Source: Streptomyces sp. NBC_00286
Lineage (GTDB): Bacteria; Actinomycetota; Actinomycetes; Streptomycetales; Streptomycetaceae
DNA length: 64,000 nt
Reading direction: 5' to 3'
Assembly (NCBI RefSeq): GCF_036173125.1
Contig: NZ_CP108054.1
Location: forward strand, 1,922,001 to 1,986,000
Part shown: in pieces, positions 27,711 to 36,719 of the stretch
How positions within the stretch are numbered: position 1 is the stretch's first letter
Layout of the letters: each line of letters opens with the position of its first letter
Translations under genes and position numbers: made by a program
The notes under the pieces: generated by a model
What the model was told of the DNA's origin: nothing
Seen by the model: only the letters and a program-made list of their open reading frames with translations
Database searches by the model: none

Positions 27711-27930
27711 CTACCGGGAGGCGATCGACAGCTGGGTGCCGCGCGAGTGGCGGGTCATCGCCTGCGGCCGCGCCACGATGTTCCTGACCACCGCAGCCCG
27801 CACAGCAGGGAGCGCCCCGCATCCACTGGGCCCCGCACGACAGGCAGGTGACCCGGATGTCACCCTCGCGGGGCTCCCCGCGCAGCTCCTCGCCCTCCCC
27901 GCAAGACGGACACTCCGCCACACCCGCCAT
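27711..27930 (-). pseudogene. Zinc-ribbon protein gene, probably frameshifted
   Basis: ATG 27928-27930 follows a good RBS (GGGAGGGAAGG). The first ~50 residues carry three CxxC pairs (CPSCGEGEELRG, CLSCGAQW, CAGCGGQE). The matching C-terminal sequence, IVARPQAMTRHSRGTQLSI, is in the next frame and ends at 27711, so a one- or two-base indel near 27785 seems to have split it. An overlapping plus-strand frame (27607-27963) also has coding-like codon use, so the direction is not certain. Confidence 0.45.
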
Positions 27931-28027
27931 CGGCCTTCCCTCCCGGCCGCCTCATCACACTGAGCAAGCCACTCAAGTCCACCTTCACGTGAGAGTAGAT
28001 TCTGGGGCGGATATCCGGAGGGCAGTC

Positions 28028-28342
28028 ATGTCCCGATGACGCGGCAGGAGATCGGTGCCTGCACCCATCCGGCGTTCGGGTCCGGCGGGGTCGGCATGGA
28101 CGACCCGACCGCCGCCGCGCGGACGCCCGGCGCCCGGCCGGAAGTGGCGGACATCCTGGCGGGGCCGCCCTCGCAGCTGCGGCTGTGCGCGCTCCCCGAT
28201 CTGCGGCATCCGCTGCAGGACCTTGCGGATGCCGACTGGCTCCGATGCGGTCGCCGGCATCCCGGAAGGCCGCTGGGGCACCCGCGGTCCACTGTCCTAC
28301 GCCAGCCCAGCGCAGCGGCCTCACCCGCGGTCGCACCATGTC
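28028..28342 (+). other. Coding-like segment without identified gene
   Basis: A good RBS (GGAGGG) precedes ATG 28028, but that frame stops after three codons; an ATG just after opens MTRQEIGACTHPAFGSGGVG...ADILAGPPSQLRLCALPDL with high GC3. It runs on antisense to the MerR gene without a plausible end. Possibly a decayed gene; the function is not recognised. Confidence 0.25.
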
Positions 28343-28705
28343 CTATTCGTGTGCGGCGAGTAGGTGGTCGAGGCGGGCGTCGGGAAACGCCCGCACGAAG
28401 GAGTTGGCCTCCTTGTCGCTCTCGGGCAAGGGCCCGCCCGCGTCGGGCAGCCGCCCCAAAACGTCCAGCAGTGCCCGTACGTCCTCCAGGCAGAAGCCGA
28501 GCGGGCGCATCCGGCGCACCAGTGCCAGCCTGCGCACCTTCGCCTCCGCATAGAGGCGGAAGCCGCCCGTACTGCGCTCGCTGGGACCGACCACGCCGAT
28601 GTCCTCGTAGTGGCGGATCGTCCGCAGGAACAAGCCTGTGCGCTCGGACACCTCGCCGATCTGGATCTTCTCCAGCACACCAGGCGTACGGCTCACCCAC
28701 GGCAA
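28343..28705 (-). CDS. MerR-family transcriptional regulator
   Basis: Up to 120 residues. Winged helix at the N-terminus: IQIGEVSERTGLFLRTIRHYEDIGVV, then FRLYAEAKVRRLALVRRMRPLGFCLEDVRALLDVL and a short dimerisation helix. No cysteine pair typical of metal-sensing members at the C-terminus. The start is either TTG 28705 (GGAGG nine bases upstream) or GTG 28678 or 28696. It lies 140 bp from and divergent to the ribonuclease J gene, which it could control. Confidence 0.82.
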   Translation of the reverse strand: MPWVSRTPGVLEKIQIGEVSERTGLFLRTIRHYEDIGVVGPSERSTGGFRLYAEAKVRRLALVRRMRPLGFCLEDVRALLDVLGRLPDAGGPLPESDKEANSFVRAFPDARLDHLLAAHE

Positions 28706-28847
28706 CCGGTACCACCTCCACCGCGTGCTGTCCCGTCCGCAGCCGTAGGGCCCCGCTCCAATCGCTGACCTCCTCGGCCGCCGTGTTGAACCGGCTGGTT
28801 GGGCAGCCAGTGGATCACCTCGACAGACTCTCCGGTAACGTCAGAAT

Positions 28848-30533
28848 ATGAGTCATCCGCATCCAGAACTGAAAACCGCCCCTCCCCTGCCTGAGGGAGG
28901 GCTGCGGGTCGTAGCCCTGGGCGGCCTGGGTGAGATCGGCCGCAACATGACCGTCTTCGAGCACGCCGGCAAGCTGCTCATCGTCGACTGCGGCGTGCTG
29001 TTCCCCGAGGAGACCCAGCCCGGGGTGGACGTGATCCTGCCGGACTTCACCTCGATCAGGGACCGCCTGGACGACATCGTGGCCGTGGTGCTGACCCACG
29101 GCCACGAGGACCACATCGGGGGCGTGCCCTATCTGCTGCGCGAGCGGTCCGACATTCCCGTCGTGGGCTCGAAGCTGACGCTGGCGTTCCTGGAGGCCAA
29201 GCTCAAGGAGCACGGCATCCGCCCGCGCACGGTGCGGGTGCGTGAGGGCGACCGGCGTGGGTTCGGTCCGTTCGACTGCGAGTTCGTCGCGGTCAACCAC
29301 TCCATCCCGGACGGTCTCGCGGTGGCCCTGCGTACCGGCGCCGGGACGGTGCTGCACACCGGCGACTTCAAGATGGACCAGTTCCCCCTGGACGACCGCA
29401 TCACCGACCTGCGCGCCTTCGCCCGCCTCGGCGAGGAGGGCGTGGACCTGTTCCTCACCGACTCCACCAACGCCGAGGTACCCGGCTTCACCACCTCTGA
29501 GCGCGAACTGAATCCCGCGATCGAACAGGTGATGCGGACCGCCCCGCGCCGGGTGATCGTCTCCAGCTTCGCCAGCCATGTGCACCGCATCCAGCAGGTC
29601 CTGGACGCCGCCCACCAGCACGGCCGCAAGGTCGCCTTCGTGGGCCGCTCCATGGTCCGCAACATGGGCATCGCCCGCGAACTCGGATACCTGAAGGTCC
29701 CCTCGGGCCTGGTCGTGAGTACCAAGGAAATGGAGAAGCTGCCGGACCACAAGATCACCCTGGTCTGCACCGGATCCCAGGGCGAGCCCATGGCCGCCCT
29801 GTCCCGGATGGCCAACCGCGACCACGTGATCCGTATCGGCGAGGGCGACACGGTCCTGCTCGCCAGCTCCCTCATCCCCGGCAACGAGAACGCCATCTAC
29901 CGGGTGATCAACGGACTGACCCGGTGGGGTGCCAACGTCGTCCACAAGGGCAACGCCAAGGTGCACGTCTCCGGGCACGCGAGCGCCGGTGAGCTCGTGT
30001 ACTGCTACAACATCGTCAAACCCCGCAACGTCATGCCCGTCCACGGTGAATGGCGCCACCTGCGGGCCAACGCCGACCTGGCCATCCGTACCGGCGTCGA
30101 TCCCGACCGGGTGGTCATCGCCGAGGACGGAGTCGTCGTCGACCTCGTCGACGGCCGCGCGTCCATTACCGGCAAGGTGCCCGCGGGCAACGTCTACGTG
30201 GACGGCATGGAGGTCGGCGGTGCGACGGAGGCATCCCTCAAGGACCGCCTCACCCTCGCCGCGGAAGGCGTCGTCACCGTCGTGGCCATCGTCGACGCCG
30301 ACACCGGCGCGCTGGCCGAGACCCCCGACTTCCTGGCCCGCGGATTCGTCCACGACGACACCACCTTCGAACCCGTCATCCCGGTGATCGAGAAGACCTT
30401 GGCCACCGCGGCCCAGGAAGGCGTCGGCGACGCGCACCAGTTGGAACAGCTCATCGCCCGAGCCGTGGCGAACTGGGCGTTCCGTACCCACCGCCGCAGG
30501 CCACTGATCATCCCGGTCGTCATCGACGCCTGA
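28848..30533 (+). CDS. rnj: Ribonuclease J (metallo-beta-lactamase/beta-CASP)
   Basis: 561 residues, full length. MBL motif HGHEDHIGG (~86-94) with further metal ligands in NHSIPDG and LHTGDFKMD; beta-CASP motifs LTDSTNAE, VIVSSFASHVHRIQQVLDAA, ASLIPGNENA-like SSLIPGNENA, and the C-terminal VSGHASAGE and MPVHGEWRHL. A 5'-3' exo/endoribonuclease active in mRNA turnover and rRNA maturation. In Streptomyces the housekeeping copy is normally next to dapA; here the neighbours are a MerR regulator and a spermidine synthase-like gene, so this is probably a second copy. Confidence 0.95.
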   Translation: MSHPHPELKTAPPLPEGGLRVVALGGLGEIGRNMTVFEHAGKLLIVDCGVLFPEETQPGVDVILPDFTSIRDRLDDIVAVVLTHGHEDHIGGVPYLLRERSDIPVVGSKLTLAFLEAKLKEHGIRPRTVRVREGDRRGFGPFDCEFVAVNHSIPDGLAVALRTGAGTVLHTGDFKMDQFPLDDRITDLRAFARLGEEGVDLFLTDSTNAEVPGFTTSERELNPAIEQVMRTAPRRVIVSSFASHVHRIQQVLDAAHQHGRKVAFVGRSMVRNMGIARELGYLKVPSGLVVSTKEMEKLPDHKITLVCTGSQGEPMAALSRMANRDHVIRIGEGDTVLLASSLIPGNENAIYRVINGLTRWGANVVHKGNAKVHVSGHASAGELVYCYNIVKPRNVMPVHGEWRHLRANADLAIRTGVDPDRVVIAEDGVVVDLVDGRASITGKVPAGNVYVDGMEVGGATEASLKDRLTLAAEGVVTVVAIVDADTGALAETPDFLARGFVHDDTTFEPVIPVIEKTLATAAQEGVGDAHQLEQLIARAVANWAFRTHRRRPLIIPVVIDA

Positions 30534-30608
30534 CAGAGCCGCCCCAACTCCCCATTCCCACGGCGGCAGCGGCACTCACGCATCCACGAACGTCAGAAAG
30601 GTGAGCGG

Positions 30609-31337
30609 ATGAGCCTGCGCTTCGAAGAGATCGACTGGCAACCGACACCGATCGGTGAGATCAGTCTGCGGCGGCGCCGCCACCCGGTCTCGGGCGACGA
30701 CGTGTACGAGGTGAAGCTCGGCGACGACTTCCTGATGTCCAGCCTCTTCACCGCCGGCGAGATCGCGCTCGCGGAACTCGGACTGGCCGAACTGCCGGAC
30801 ACCGAACTGGACGTAGCCGTCGGCGGACTCGGACTCGGCCACACCGCCCAGGCCGCCCTGGACGACCCCCGGGTGCACTCGCTGACCGTGATCGACGCAC
30901 TCGCCGAAGTCATCGACTGGCACCAGCGGCACTTGGTACCCCTCGGAGCCCGGCTGACCTCTGACACCCGCTGCCGCCTGGTGCACGGCGACTTCTTCGC
31001 ACTGGCCGCCGACCCCTGCGGGCTGGACCCGAAAGAGCCGGGCCGTCGCTTCCACGCCATCCTGCTGGACGTCGACCACTCGCCGCGCCATGTGCTCCAC
31101 CCCCGGCACGCGGCGCTCTACCAGCCTGCCGGGCTTCGTGCCCTCGCCGCTCACCTCCACCCCGGCGGGGTGTTCGCCCTGTGGTCGAACGATCCGCCCG
31201 ACGAGCAGTTCACCTCCGCACTCAGGGAGGTCTTCGCACAGGCCGCGGCCCATGTCGTCGACTTCGACAACCCCCTGCAAGGCGGCACTTCGGCCAACAC
31301 CGTCTACCTGGCGGGTACAGCACCGGAAACGCCGTAG
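30609..31337 (+). CDS. Spermidine synthase-like methyltransferase-fold protein
   Basis: 242 residues. Rossmann motif VAVGGLGLGHTAQAAL, then SLTVIDALAEVIDWH (acidic residue for the donor), and HAILLDVDHSPRHVLHP; the C-terminus resembles SpeE-type aminopropyltransferases (GGVFALWSNDPPDEQF). The polyamine-binding residues cannot be confirmed by eye, so it may be a methyltransferase relative. RBS AAAGGTGAG before ATG 30609; 75 bp after rnj, likely co-transcribed. Confidence 0.82.
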   Translation: MSLRFEEIDWQPTPIGEISLRRRRHPVSGDDVYEVKLGDDFLMSSLFTAGEIALAELGLAELPDTELDVAVGGLGLGHTAQAALDDPRVHSLTVIDALAEVIDWHQRHLVPLGARLTSDTRCRLVHGDFFALAADPCGLDPKEPGRRFHAILLDVDHSPRHVLHPRHAALYQPAGLRALAAHLHPGGVFALWSNDPPDEQFTSALREVFAQAAAHVVDFDNPLQGGTSANTVYLAGTAPETP

Positions 31338-31377
31338 GACGACGGCTCGACCGGACCCGGTGATGCGGCGCGACCGC

Positions 31378-31800
31378 TCAAGTACGAGAGAACAATCGTT
31401 CCAGGTGGTCCAGCACCTTCCGGGCGGACTCCGGGGTGCGCCGGCCGACCAGGACACTCGTACCGAGGCCGTGGCTGAGGGCGAGCAGGCGCACGGACTC
31501 GACGCTCGGGTCCACGCGTGCGTCGAGGGCACCATCCGTCTGCGCCTGCCGCAGCAGATTGGCGAGCTCGGCCTCCAAGCGCTCCGGGCCCTCGGCGAAG
31601 GGCTCGGCGGCGAGTTCGGGATCGGTCATCGCCAGCATCGCGCACGAGGTCCACAGGATGTGGAAGGCGCGGCTCGCCTCGTCGGTGGGCAGGGCCTCTT
31701 CGAGCAGGGCCTCGACAAGGGCCCGCGGGGACGGCGGGCCCGGCTGGGCGGCCAGGCGGGCTGCCCAGCGCTCGTGGCTCTGCTGTTCCAGATGCCGCAA
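31378..31800 (-). pseudogene. TetR-family regulator, C-terminal remnant
   Basis: The ligand-domain half is intact to its stop: SHERWAARLAAQPGPPSPRA, EASRAFHILWTSCAMLAMTD, VESVRLLALSHGLGTSVLVG, KVLDHLERLF. The N-terminal HTH is gone; upstream of about 31800 the DNA becomes an MFS transporter gene on the other strand. A single deletion removed the 5' ends of both genes. Confidence 0.85.
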
Positions 31801-31809
31801 CGCGGCTGG

Positions 31810-32157
31810 TGGCAGAGCCGCATCACCCCCGACAGCGGCTACCTCGACGGGGTACTGGGCCCAGCGCTGCTGATCTCCGTCGGCAGCGGGCTCCTGCTCA
31901 CTCCGATCACCACCGCGGTCACCAGCGGCGTCGACCCCACCGACGCAGGAGCCGCCTCCGGACTGATGAACACCACCAAGCAGGTCGGCGGCGCCCTCAG
32001 CCTCGCCCTGCTCTCCACGGTCGCCGCCGCCGACGTCCCCGGCGTGCAGGCGCTCACCGCCGGGTACGCGCGGGCGTTCCTGGTCATCGCCGTGGTCCTG
32101 GCCGTCGTCGCCGTCCGGTCGCTCGCCCTGCCGCACCGCCGGGAGGAGACCCGTTAG
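31810..32157 (+). pseudogene. MFS (DHA2/EmrB-type) transporter, C-terminal remnant
   Basis: About 115 residues: SRITPDSGYLDGVLGPALLI, LLTPITTAVTSGVDPTDAGA, ASGLMNTTKQVGGALSLALL and a last helix FLVIAVVLAVVAVRSLALPH. These match the last membrane segments of 14-TM drug exporters. No start, and ~350 N-terminal residues are missing. Its TAG overlaps the TAA of the convergent ABC gene. Confidence 0.85.
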
Positions 32158-33950
32158 GCGGGGAGCGTCGCCGCCTGCGCGAACTGGGCCTCGTACAGGC
32201 GGGCGTACGCCCCGCCGGCCTCGGACAGTTCCTCGTGCGTGCCCTGTTCGACGATGCGGCCCGCTTCCATGACCAGGATGGTGTCCGCGTCGCGGATGGT
32301 GGACAGCCGGTGGGCGATGACGAAGCTGGTGCGGCCGGTGCGCAGGTCGGCCATGGCGTGCTGGACGAGGGCCTCGGTGCGGGTGTCGACGGAGGAGGTG
32401 GCCTCGTCGAGGACCAGGATCGACGGCTCGGTGAGGAAGGCGCGGGCGATGGTGAGCAGTTGGCGTTCGCCGGCGCTGAGGCCCTCGCCGTTCTCGTCGA
32501 GGACGGTGTCGTAGCCGTCGGGCAGGGTGCGGATGAAGTGGTCGGCGCGGGCAGCCTGCGCCGCCGCCACAATCTCCTCGTGTGTGGCGCCGTCCTTGCC
32601 GTAGGCGATGTTGGCGGCGATGGTGCCCTCGAAGAGCCAGGTGTCCTGGAGCACCATGCCGATGCGGGCGCGCAGTTCGGCGCGGGGCAGGGCGGCGATG
32701 TCGGTGCCATCGAGGGTGATGCGGCCACCGGTGGGTTCGTAGAACCGCAGCAGCAGGTTGACCAGGGTGGTCTTGCCGGCGCCGGTGGGGCCGACGATGG
32801 CGACGGTCTGGTGCGGAGCGACAGCGAGATCCAGGTTCTCGATCAGTGGCTCGGCCGGCTCGTAGCGGAAGGAGACCTGCTCGAACTCCACCCTCCCCGT
32901 GACCTGCCCGAGTCGCCGCGGCACCGCGGGGTCGGGGGTCTGCTCGTCCGCGTCGACGAGTTCGAAGACGCGTTCCGCCGACGCGATGCCGGACTGGACG
33001 ATGTTGACCAGGGCGGCGGCCTGGGTGATGGGGTTGTTGAACTGCAGGGTGTAGGTGATGAACGCCTGGATCTCGCCGATCGTCATCGCGCCGGCCGCCA
33101 CCCGCAGCCCGCCGAGGACGGCAACGGCCACGAAGGTGACGTACCCGAGGAAGGCCAGGGCGGGTTCGATGACGCCGGAGAAGAACTGGGCGCGGCGGCC
33201 GGCCTCGAACGCGGCGTGGTTGCGCTGGTCGAAGACCTGCTCGGCGTCCTCACCCCGGCCGAAGAGCAGCACCTGGTCGTGGCCGGTGAACATCTCCTCG
33301 ACATGGGCGCTGAGTTCGCCGGTGGCCCGCCACTGCTTGGTGAACTCGGGTTGCGAGCGGCGACCGAGCAGCCGGGTGACGAACGCGGCCACCGGCAGGG
33401 ACGCCACCGCGACCAGGGTGAGCAGCGGCGACAGCCACAGCATCATGCCCAGCACGCCGATGACGCTGAGCAGCGATACCGCGATCTTGGTGAGGAGCTG
33501 CTGGAGGGTAAGGGCGATGTTGTCGGTGTCGTTGGTGAGCCGGGAGATCAGATCGCCGCGCGGGCGGCGGTCGAGGTAACTCAGCGGCAGGACGGTGAGC
33601 TTGGCGAATGCCTGCTCGCGCAGCCGGTAGGCGGTGCGCTGGCCGATGTCCTGGGCCAGCCTCCCGCGCGCGAGGGCACAGGACGCGGAGACGACGACGA
33701 GCCCGGCCGCCACCGCGAGCACCCACCCGACCCGCGCGAAGTCCACTCCCCCATCAGCCGCCCCGCGCACAATCAGGTCGGTGGCGTGGCCGAGGATCAT
33801 CGGCACGGACACGGTCAGCGCCACGCTCACCATGCTCAGCGTCAGGCACAGGATCAGCAGCCGCCGGTCAGGGCCCAGGGCACGCAGTAGCCGCTCGGCC
33901 GTCCGGCGGGAGTCCTGGGGCTTGGCGGTGCGTGCGGCTTCGGCCGTCAT
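32154..33950 (-). CDS. ABC exporter half-transporter (canonical NBD)
   Basis: 598 residues from ATG 33950, which overlaps the upstream ABC stop by 4 nt (RBS GGAGG). Six-helix TMD (about 30-320) then an NBD: Walker A GPTGAGKTT, signature LSAGERQ, Walker B ILVLDEATSSVD with catalytic Glu, and H-loop IAHRLS. With the partner at 33947-35689 it would form a heterodimeric exporter of the MDR type. A divergent TetR gene suggests drug or toxic-compound induction. The sequence upstream of 33950 in this frame belongs to the partner gene and is not coding. Confidence 0.95.
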   Translation of the reverse strand: MTAEAARTAKPQDSRRTAERLLRALGPDRRLLILCLTLSMVSVALTVSVPMILGHATDLIVRGAADGGVDFARVGWVLAVAAGLVVVSASCALARGRLAQDIGQRTAYRLREQAFAKLTVLPLSYLDRRPRGDLISRLTNDTDNIALTLQQLLTKIAVSLLSVIGVLGMMLWLSPLLTLVAVASLPVAAFVTRLLGRRSQPEFTKQWRATGELSAHVEEMFTGHDQVLLFGRGEDAEQVFDQRNHAAFEAGRRAQFFSGVIEPALAFLGYVTFVAVAVLGGLRVAAGAMTIGEIQAFITYTLQFNNPITQAAALVNIVQSGIASAERVFELVDADEQTPDPAVPRRLGQVTGRVEFEQVSFRYEPAEPLIENLDLAVAPHQTVAIVGPTGAGKTTLVNLLLRFYEPTGGRITLDGTDIAALPRAELRARIGMVLQDTWLFEGTIAANIAYGKDGATHEEIVAAAQAARADHFIRTLPDGYDTVLDENGEGLSAGERQLLTIARAFLTEPSILVLDEATSSVDTRTEALVQHAMADLRTGRTSFVIAHRLSTIRDADTILVMEAGRIVEQGTHEELSEAGGAYARLYEAQFAQAATLPA

Positions 33951-35689
33951 ACGGCCGCCTCCTCTGCGGTCATCTGGGAGAGGACGATCTCCCGGTAGGT
34001 CGGGCTGGCGTCCATCAGTTCGCTGTGCGTGCCGCTCGCTTCGACCCGGCCCTCGTCCAGAACGACGATGCGGTCGGCGTGGCGGACGGTGGCCACGCGC
34101 TGGGCGACGATGACGACCGTCGCACCGGTGATCCGCTCGGCCAGCGCCGTGCGCAGGCGGGCGTCGGTGGCCGCGTCCAGGGCGGAGAAGGAGTCGTCGA
34201 AGAGGTACAGGTCCGGCCGGGCCAGCAGCACCCGTGCGATGGCCAGGCGCTGGCGCTGCCCGCCCGACAGGTTGCTGCCGCCCTGCGCGACGGGCGCGTC
34301 GAGCCCGTCGGGCAGAGCCTCGACGAAGTCGCGTGCCTGCGCGGTCTGAAGCACCTGCCACAGTTCGTCGTCCGTGGCCTCCGGGCGCCCGTAGCGCAGG
34401 GTGGAGGCGATGGTGCCGGAGAAGAGGTACGGCTTCTGCGACACCAGCCCGACCGTCGCCGCCAGCGTGGCCCGGTCCACCTCGCGCACGTCCTTGCCCC
34501 CGACAAGGACCTGTCCCTCACTCGCGTCGAACAGCCGCGGTATCAGGTACAGCAGCGTCGTCTTGCCGCTGCCGGTGGAACCGACGACCGCGACGGTCTG
34601 CCCGGGCCGGGCGGTCAGGGACACTCCGCGCAGCACGGGCTCCTCGGCACCCGGATAACGGAAGCCGACGCCGCAGAGCTCCAGACGGCCTGGCTCGCGC
34701 AGCTCGGTGACCGGCGAGGCGGGCAGGATCAGACTGCTGCTGGTGTTCAGGACCTCGCGGATGCGCGTCGCACACACGCTCGCCCGGGGCGAGAGCAGGA
34801 ACGCCATCATCGCCATCATCACGGCCTGCAGGATCTGCGTGAGGTACTGCAGGAACGCGATCAGCGTTCCCGCCTGCATCCCCCCGCCGTCCACCCGGTG
34901 CCCGCCGAACCACAGCACCGCGATCCCCGAGAACTCCATGATCAGCATGGCGGTCGGCATCCCGAACGCCTGCATCCGCCCCAGCCGCAGGCCCACATCC
35001 AGCAGGTCCAGGTTGACCTCGGCGAACCGCTCCTGCTCGTGCCGGTTACGGACGAAGGCCCGTACGACCCGGATCCCGGTGATCTGCTCCCGCACCACCT
35101 TGGTGACCCGGTCCACCCGCTGCTGCAGCGAAGCCGACAGCGGCATCTGCCGACCGAAGATCACGCCCATGGCAACCGTCAGCACCGGCAGTACCACCAC
35201 CAGCAGCAACGACAACGGCGCGTCCAGACGCACCGCCATCACCAGCGCACCCACGCCCATCACCGGGGCGGCCACCACCAGCGTGAACACCAGCACGACC
35301 AACGTCTGGATCTGCTGCACGTCGTTGGTGGTCCGGGTGATGAGCGAGGCCGCGCCGAAGCGGCCGACCTCCCGCACCGAGAACGTCTGCACCCGGGCGA
35401 AGACGTCGGCCCGCAGATCCCGCCCCAGCGCCATCGCCGTACGCGCGCTCACATACACGGCCGCGGCAGCACACGTCATCTGCACCAGCGTCACACCAAG
35501 CATCACCCCGCCGACCCGCAGCACGTACCCCGTGTCCCCAGTCAGCACCCCGCGGTTGATGGCATCCGCGTTCAGCGTCGGCAGATACAACGTCGCGGTG
35601 ATCTGCACCAGTTGCAGGACGCCGATCGCAGCCACAGACCCGGCATAGGGGCGCAGGCCGTCGGCCAACAGACGTAACAGGACTCTCAC
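33947..35689 (-). CDS. ABC exporter half-transporter (degenerate NBD partner)
   Basis: 580 residues from GTG 35689, chosen because it overlaps the stop of a short upstream gene (GTGA). TMD at about 10-320, then NBD with Walker A GSTGSGKTT and signature LSGGQRQR. Walker B reads LYLFDDSFSALD: the catalytic Glu is replaced by Asp, as in one subunit of asymmetric heterodimeric exporters such as TM287/288 or BmrCD. This supports pairing with the canonical subunit encoded next. Confidence 0.93.
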   Translation of the reverse strand: MRVLLRLLADGLRPYAGSVAAIGVLQLVQITATLYLPTLNADAINRGVLTGDTGYVLRVGGVMLGVTLVQMTCAAAAVYVSARTAMALGRDLRADVFARVQTFSVREVGRFGAASLITRTTNDVQQIQTLVVLVFTLVVAAPVMGVGALVMAVRLDAPLSLLLVVVLPVLTVAMGVIFGRQMPLSASLQQRVDRVTKVVREQITGIRVVRAFVRNRHEQERFAEVNLDLLDVGLRLGRMQAFGMPTAMLIMEFSGIAVLWFGGHRVDGGGMQAGTLIAFLQYLTQILQAVMMAMMAFLLSPRASVCATRIREVLNTSSSLILPASPVTELREPGRLELCGVGFRYPGAEEPVLRGVSLTARPGQTVAVVGSTGSGKTTLLYLIPRLFDASEGQVLVGGKDVREVDRATLAATVGLVSQKPYLFSGTIASTLRYGRPEATDDELWQVLQTAQARDFVEALPDGLDAPVAQGGSNLSGGQRQRLAIARVLLARPDLYLFDDSFSALDAATDARLRTALAERITGATVVIVAQRVATVRHADRIVVLDEGRVEASGTHSELMDASPTYREIVLSQMTAEEAAV

Positions 35690-35868
35690 GCGAGCCCCCG
35701 TCGTCCAGCCTGCGCCCCCACGAACCCCCTGAGTGCCCAAGGGCTGTCGACGGCCAGGCCGAGCAAGGACACAGCGAGCAGGGCGTATTCCGCCCGGGTC
35801 AGGGGTCTTTCCCTCAGGGACAGAGGGAAGCCAGATGTCGGGACGGACGGGGCAGCAGGCTGGGGCAT
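35686..35868 (-). CDS. Small protein leading the ABC exporter operon, 60 aa
   Basis: MPQPAAPSVPTSGFPLSLRE followed by a hydrophobic stretch (YALLAVSLLGLAVDSPWALRG). GGAG six bases before ATG 35868, and a GTGA overlap with the ABC start. Function unknown; it may only couple translation of the exporter or be a small membrane partner. Confidence 0.55.
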   Translation of the reverse strand: MPQPAAPSVPTSGFPLSLRERPLTRAEYALLAVSLLGLAVDSPWALRGFVGAQAGRRGLA

Positions 35869-35908
35869 GGCGGACTCCGGGTCGAGCGGCGTTGAAATTG
35901 TCACTCAG

Positions 35909-35921
35909 TGGCAGTATGCCA
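35909..35921. promoter_or_regulatory. Candidate TetR operator
   Basis: TGGCA-GTA-TGCCA, a perfect dyad, in the AT-rich gap between the ABC operon and the TetR gene (35869-35977). Its location fits repression of both divergent promoters. Confidence 0.5.
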
Positions 35922-35977
35922 TCAGAGGCAATAACGCATCAGGTGCTTTTTCTCGCGGACGGCTTAAGGTGACGTGC

Positions 35978-36670
35978 ATGGCGACCCCGACCTCCGACCC
36001 CTCCACAGCCCTGGCCAAAACCCGCGGCCCGGACGACCGCGCCCTGCCGCTGCGCGAGCGCAAGAAGCAGCGCACCTTCCGCGCCCTGGCCGACGTGGCC
36101 CTGGCACGCTTCACGGAGCGGGGCTTCGACAAGGTGACCCTCGACGAGATCACCGACGAGGTGGAGATCTCCAAGCGGACCTTCTTCCGCTACTACTCCT
36201 CCAAGGAGTCCGTCGCCCTCGCCGCCGAAGCCGAGCTCTGGATCGCCTACGTCGAGGAGTTCACCGCGACCGACCTGCACGGCGATGTCCTCACCGCCCT
36301 GCGCACCGCCCTGACCACAGCGATCACCGGCATGGACGACGACTGGCCCCGCCGCTTCCTGGCCACCCGCCGCCTCGTCGCCGGCCACAACGGCCTGCGC
36401 AAACACAGCCTCGTCATGGCCGCCCACCACCAGGAGCAGATCGTCGAACAGCTCGAAGCCAAGCTCGGCCGGGACGGACGCGAGGACGTACGCCTGCGCC
36501 TGCTCGGCGAAATCGCCTTCGGCGCCTACCGCGTCGGCGCCAAGAACTGGACCGCCGGCCGCGGCAAAGGCGCCGGCAGCCGCGCAAAAGGAGGGCGCGC
36601 GACACTCGCCGCCCGCGTGAGCGAGGCATTCGACGCCGTCCCCCACGCGATCACGCTGACCGCCTACTGA
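35978..36670 (+). CDS. TetR-family regulator of the ABC exporter
   Basis: 230 residues from ATG 35978. HTH at about 20-75: RTFRALADVALARFTERGFD, VTLDEITDEVEISKRTFFRYYSSKE. The ligand domain is less conserved (WPRRFLATRRLVAGHNGLRKHSL) with a basic Gly-rich patch near 190 (GRGKGAGSRAKGGR). Divergent from the exporter operon, so it most likely represses it until a substrate binds. Confidence 0.92.
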   Translation: MATPTSDPSTALAKTRGPDDRALPLRERKKQRTFRALADVALARFTERGFDKVTLDEITDEVEISKRTFFRYYSSKESVALAAEAELWIAYVEEFTATDLHGDVLTALRTALTTAITGMDDDWPRRFLATRRLVAGHNGLRKHSLVMAAHHQEQIVEQLEAKLGRDGREDVRLRLLGEIAFGAYRVGAKNWTAGRGKGAGSRAKGGRATLAARVSEAFDAVPHAITLTAY

Positions 36671-36719
36671 CGGCCGTCCCTTCATGCTTCTCTTACCTCT
36701 GGATCGTGGGCATATGGCC

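Noticed and set aside
28815..30575. Long open frame antisense to ribonuclease J
   Set aside because: No domain recognisable; the sense strand carries all RNase J motifs.
33951..34361. N-terminal extension of the canonical ABC subunit
   Set aside because: It is an out-of-frame reading of the partner gene; the RBS and ATGA overlap fix the start at 33950.
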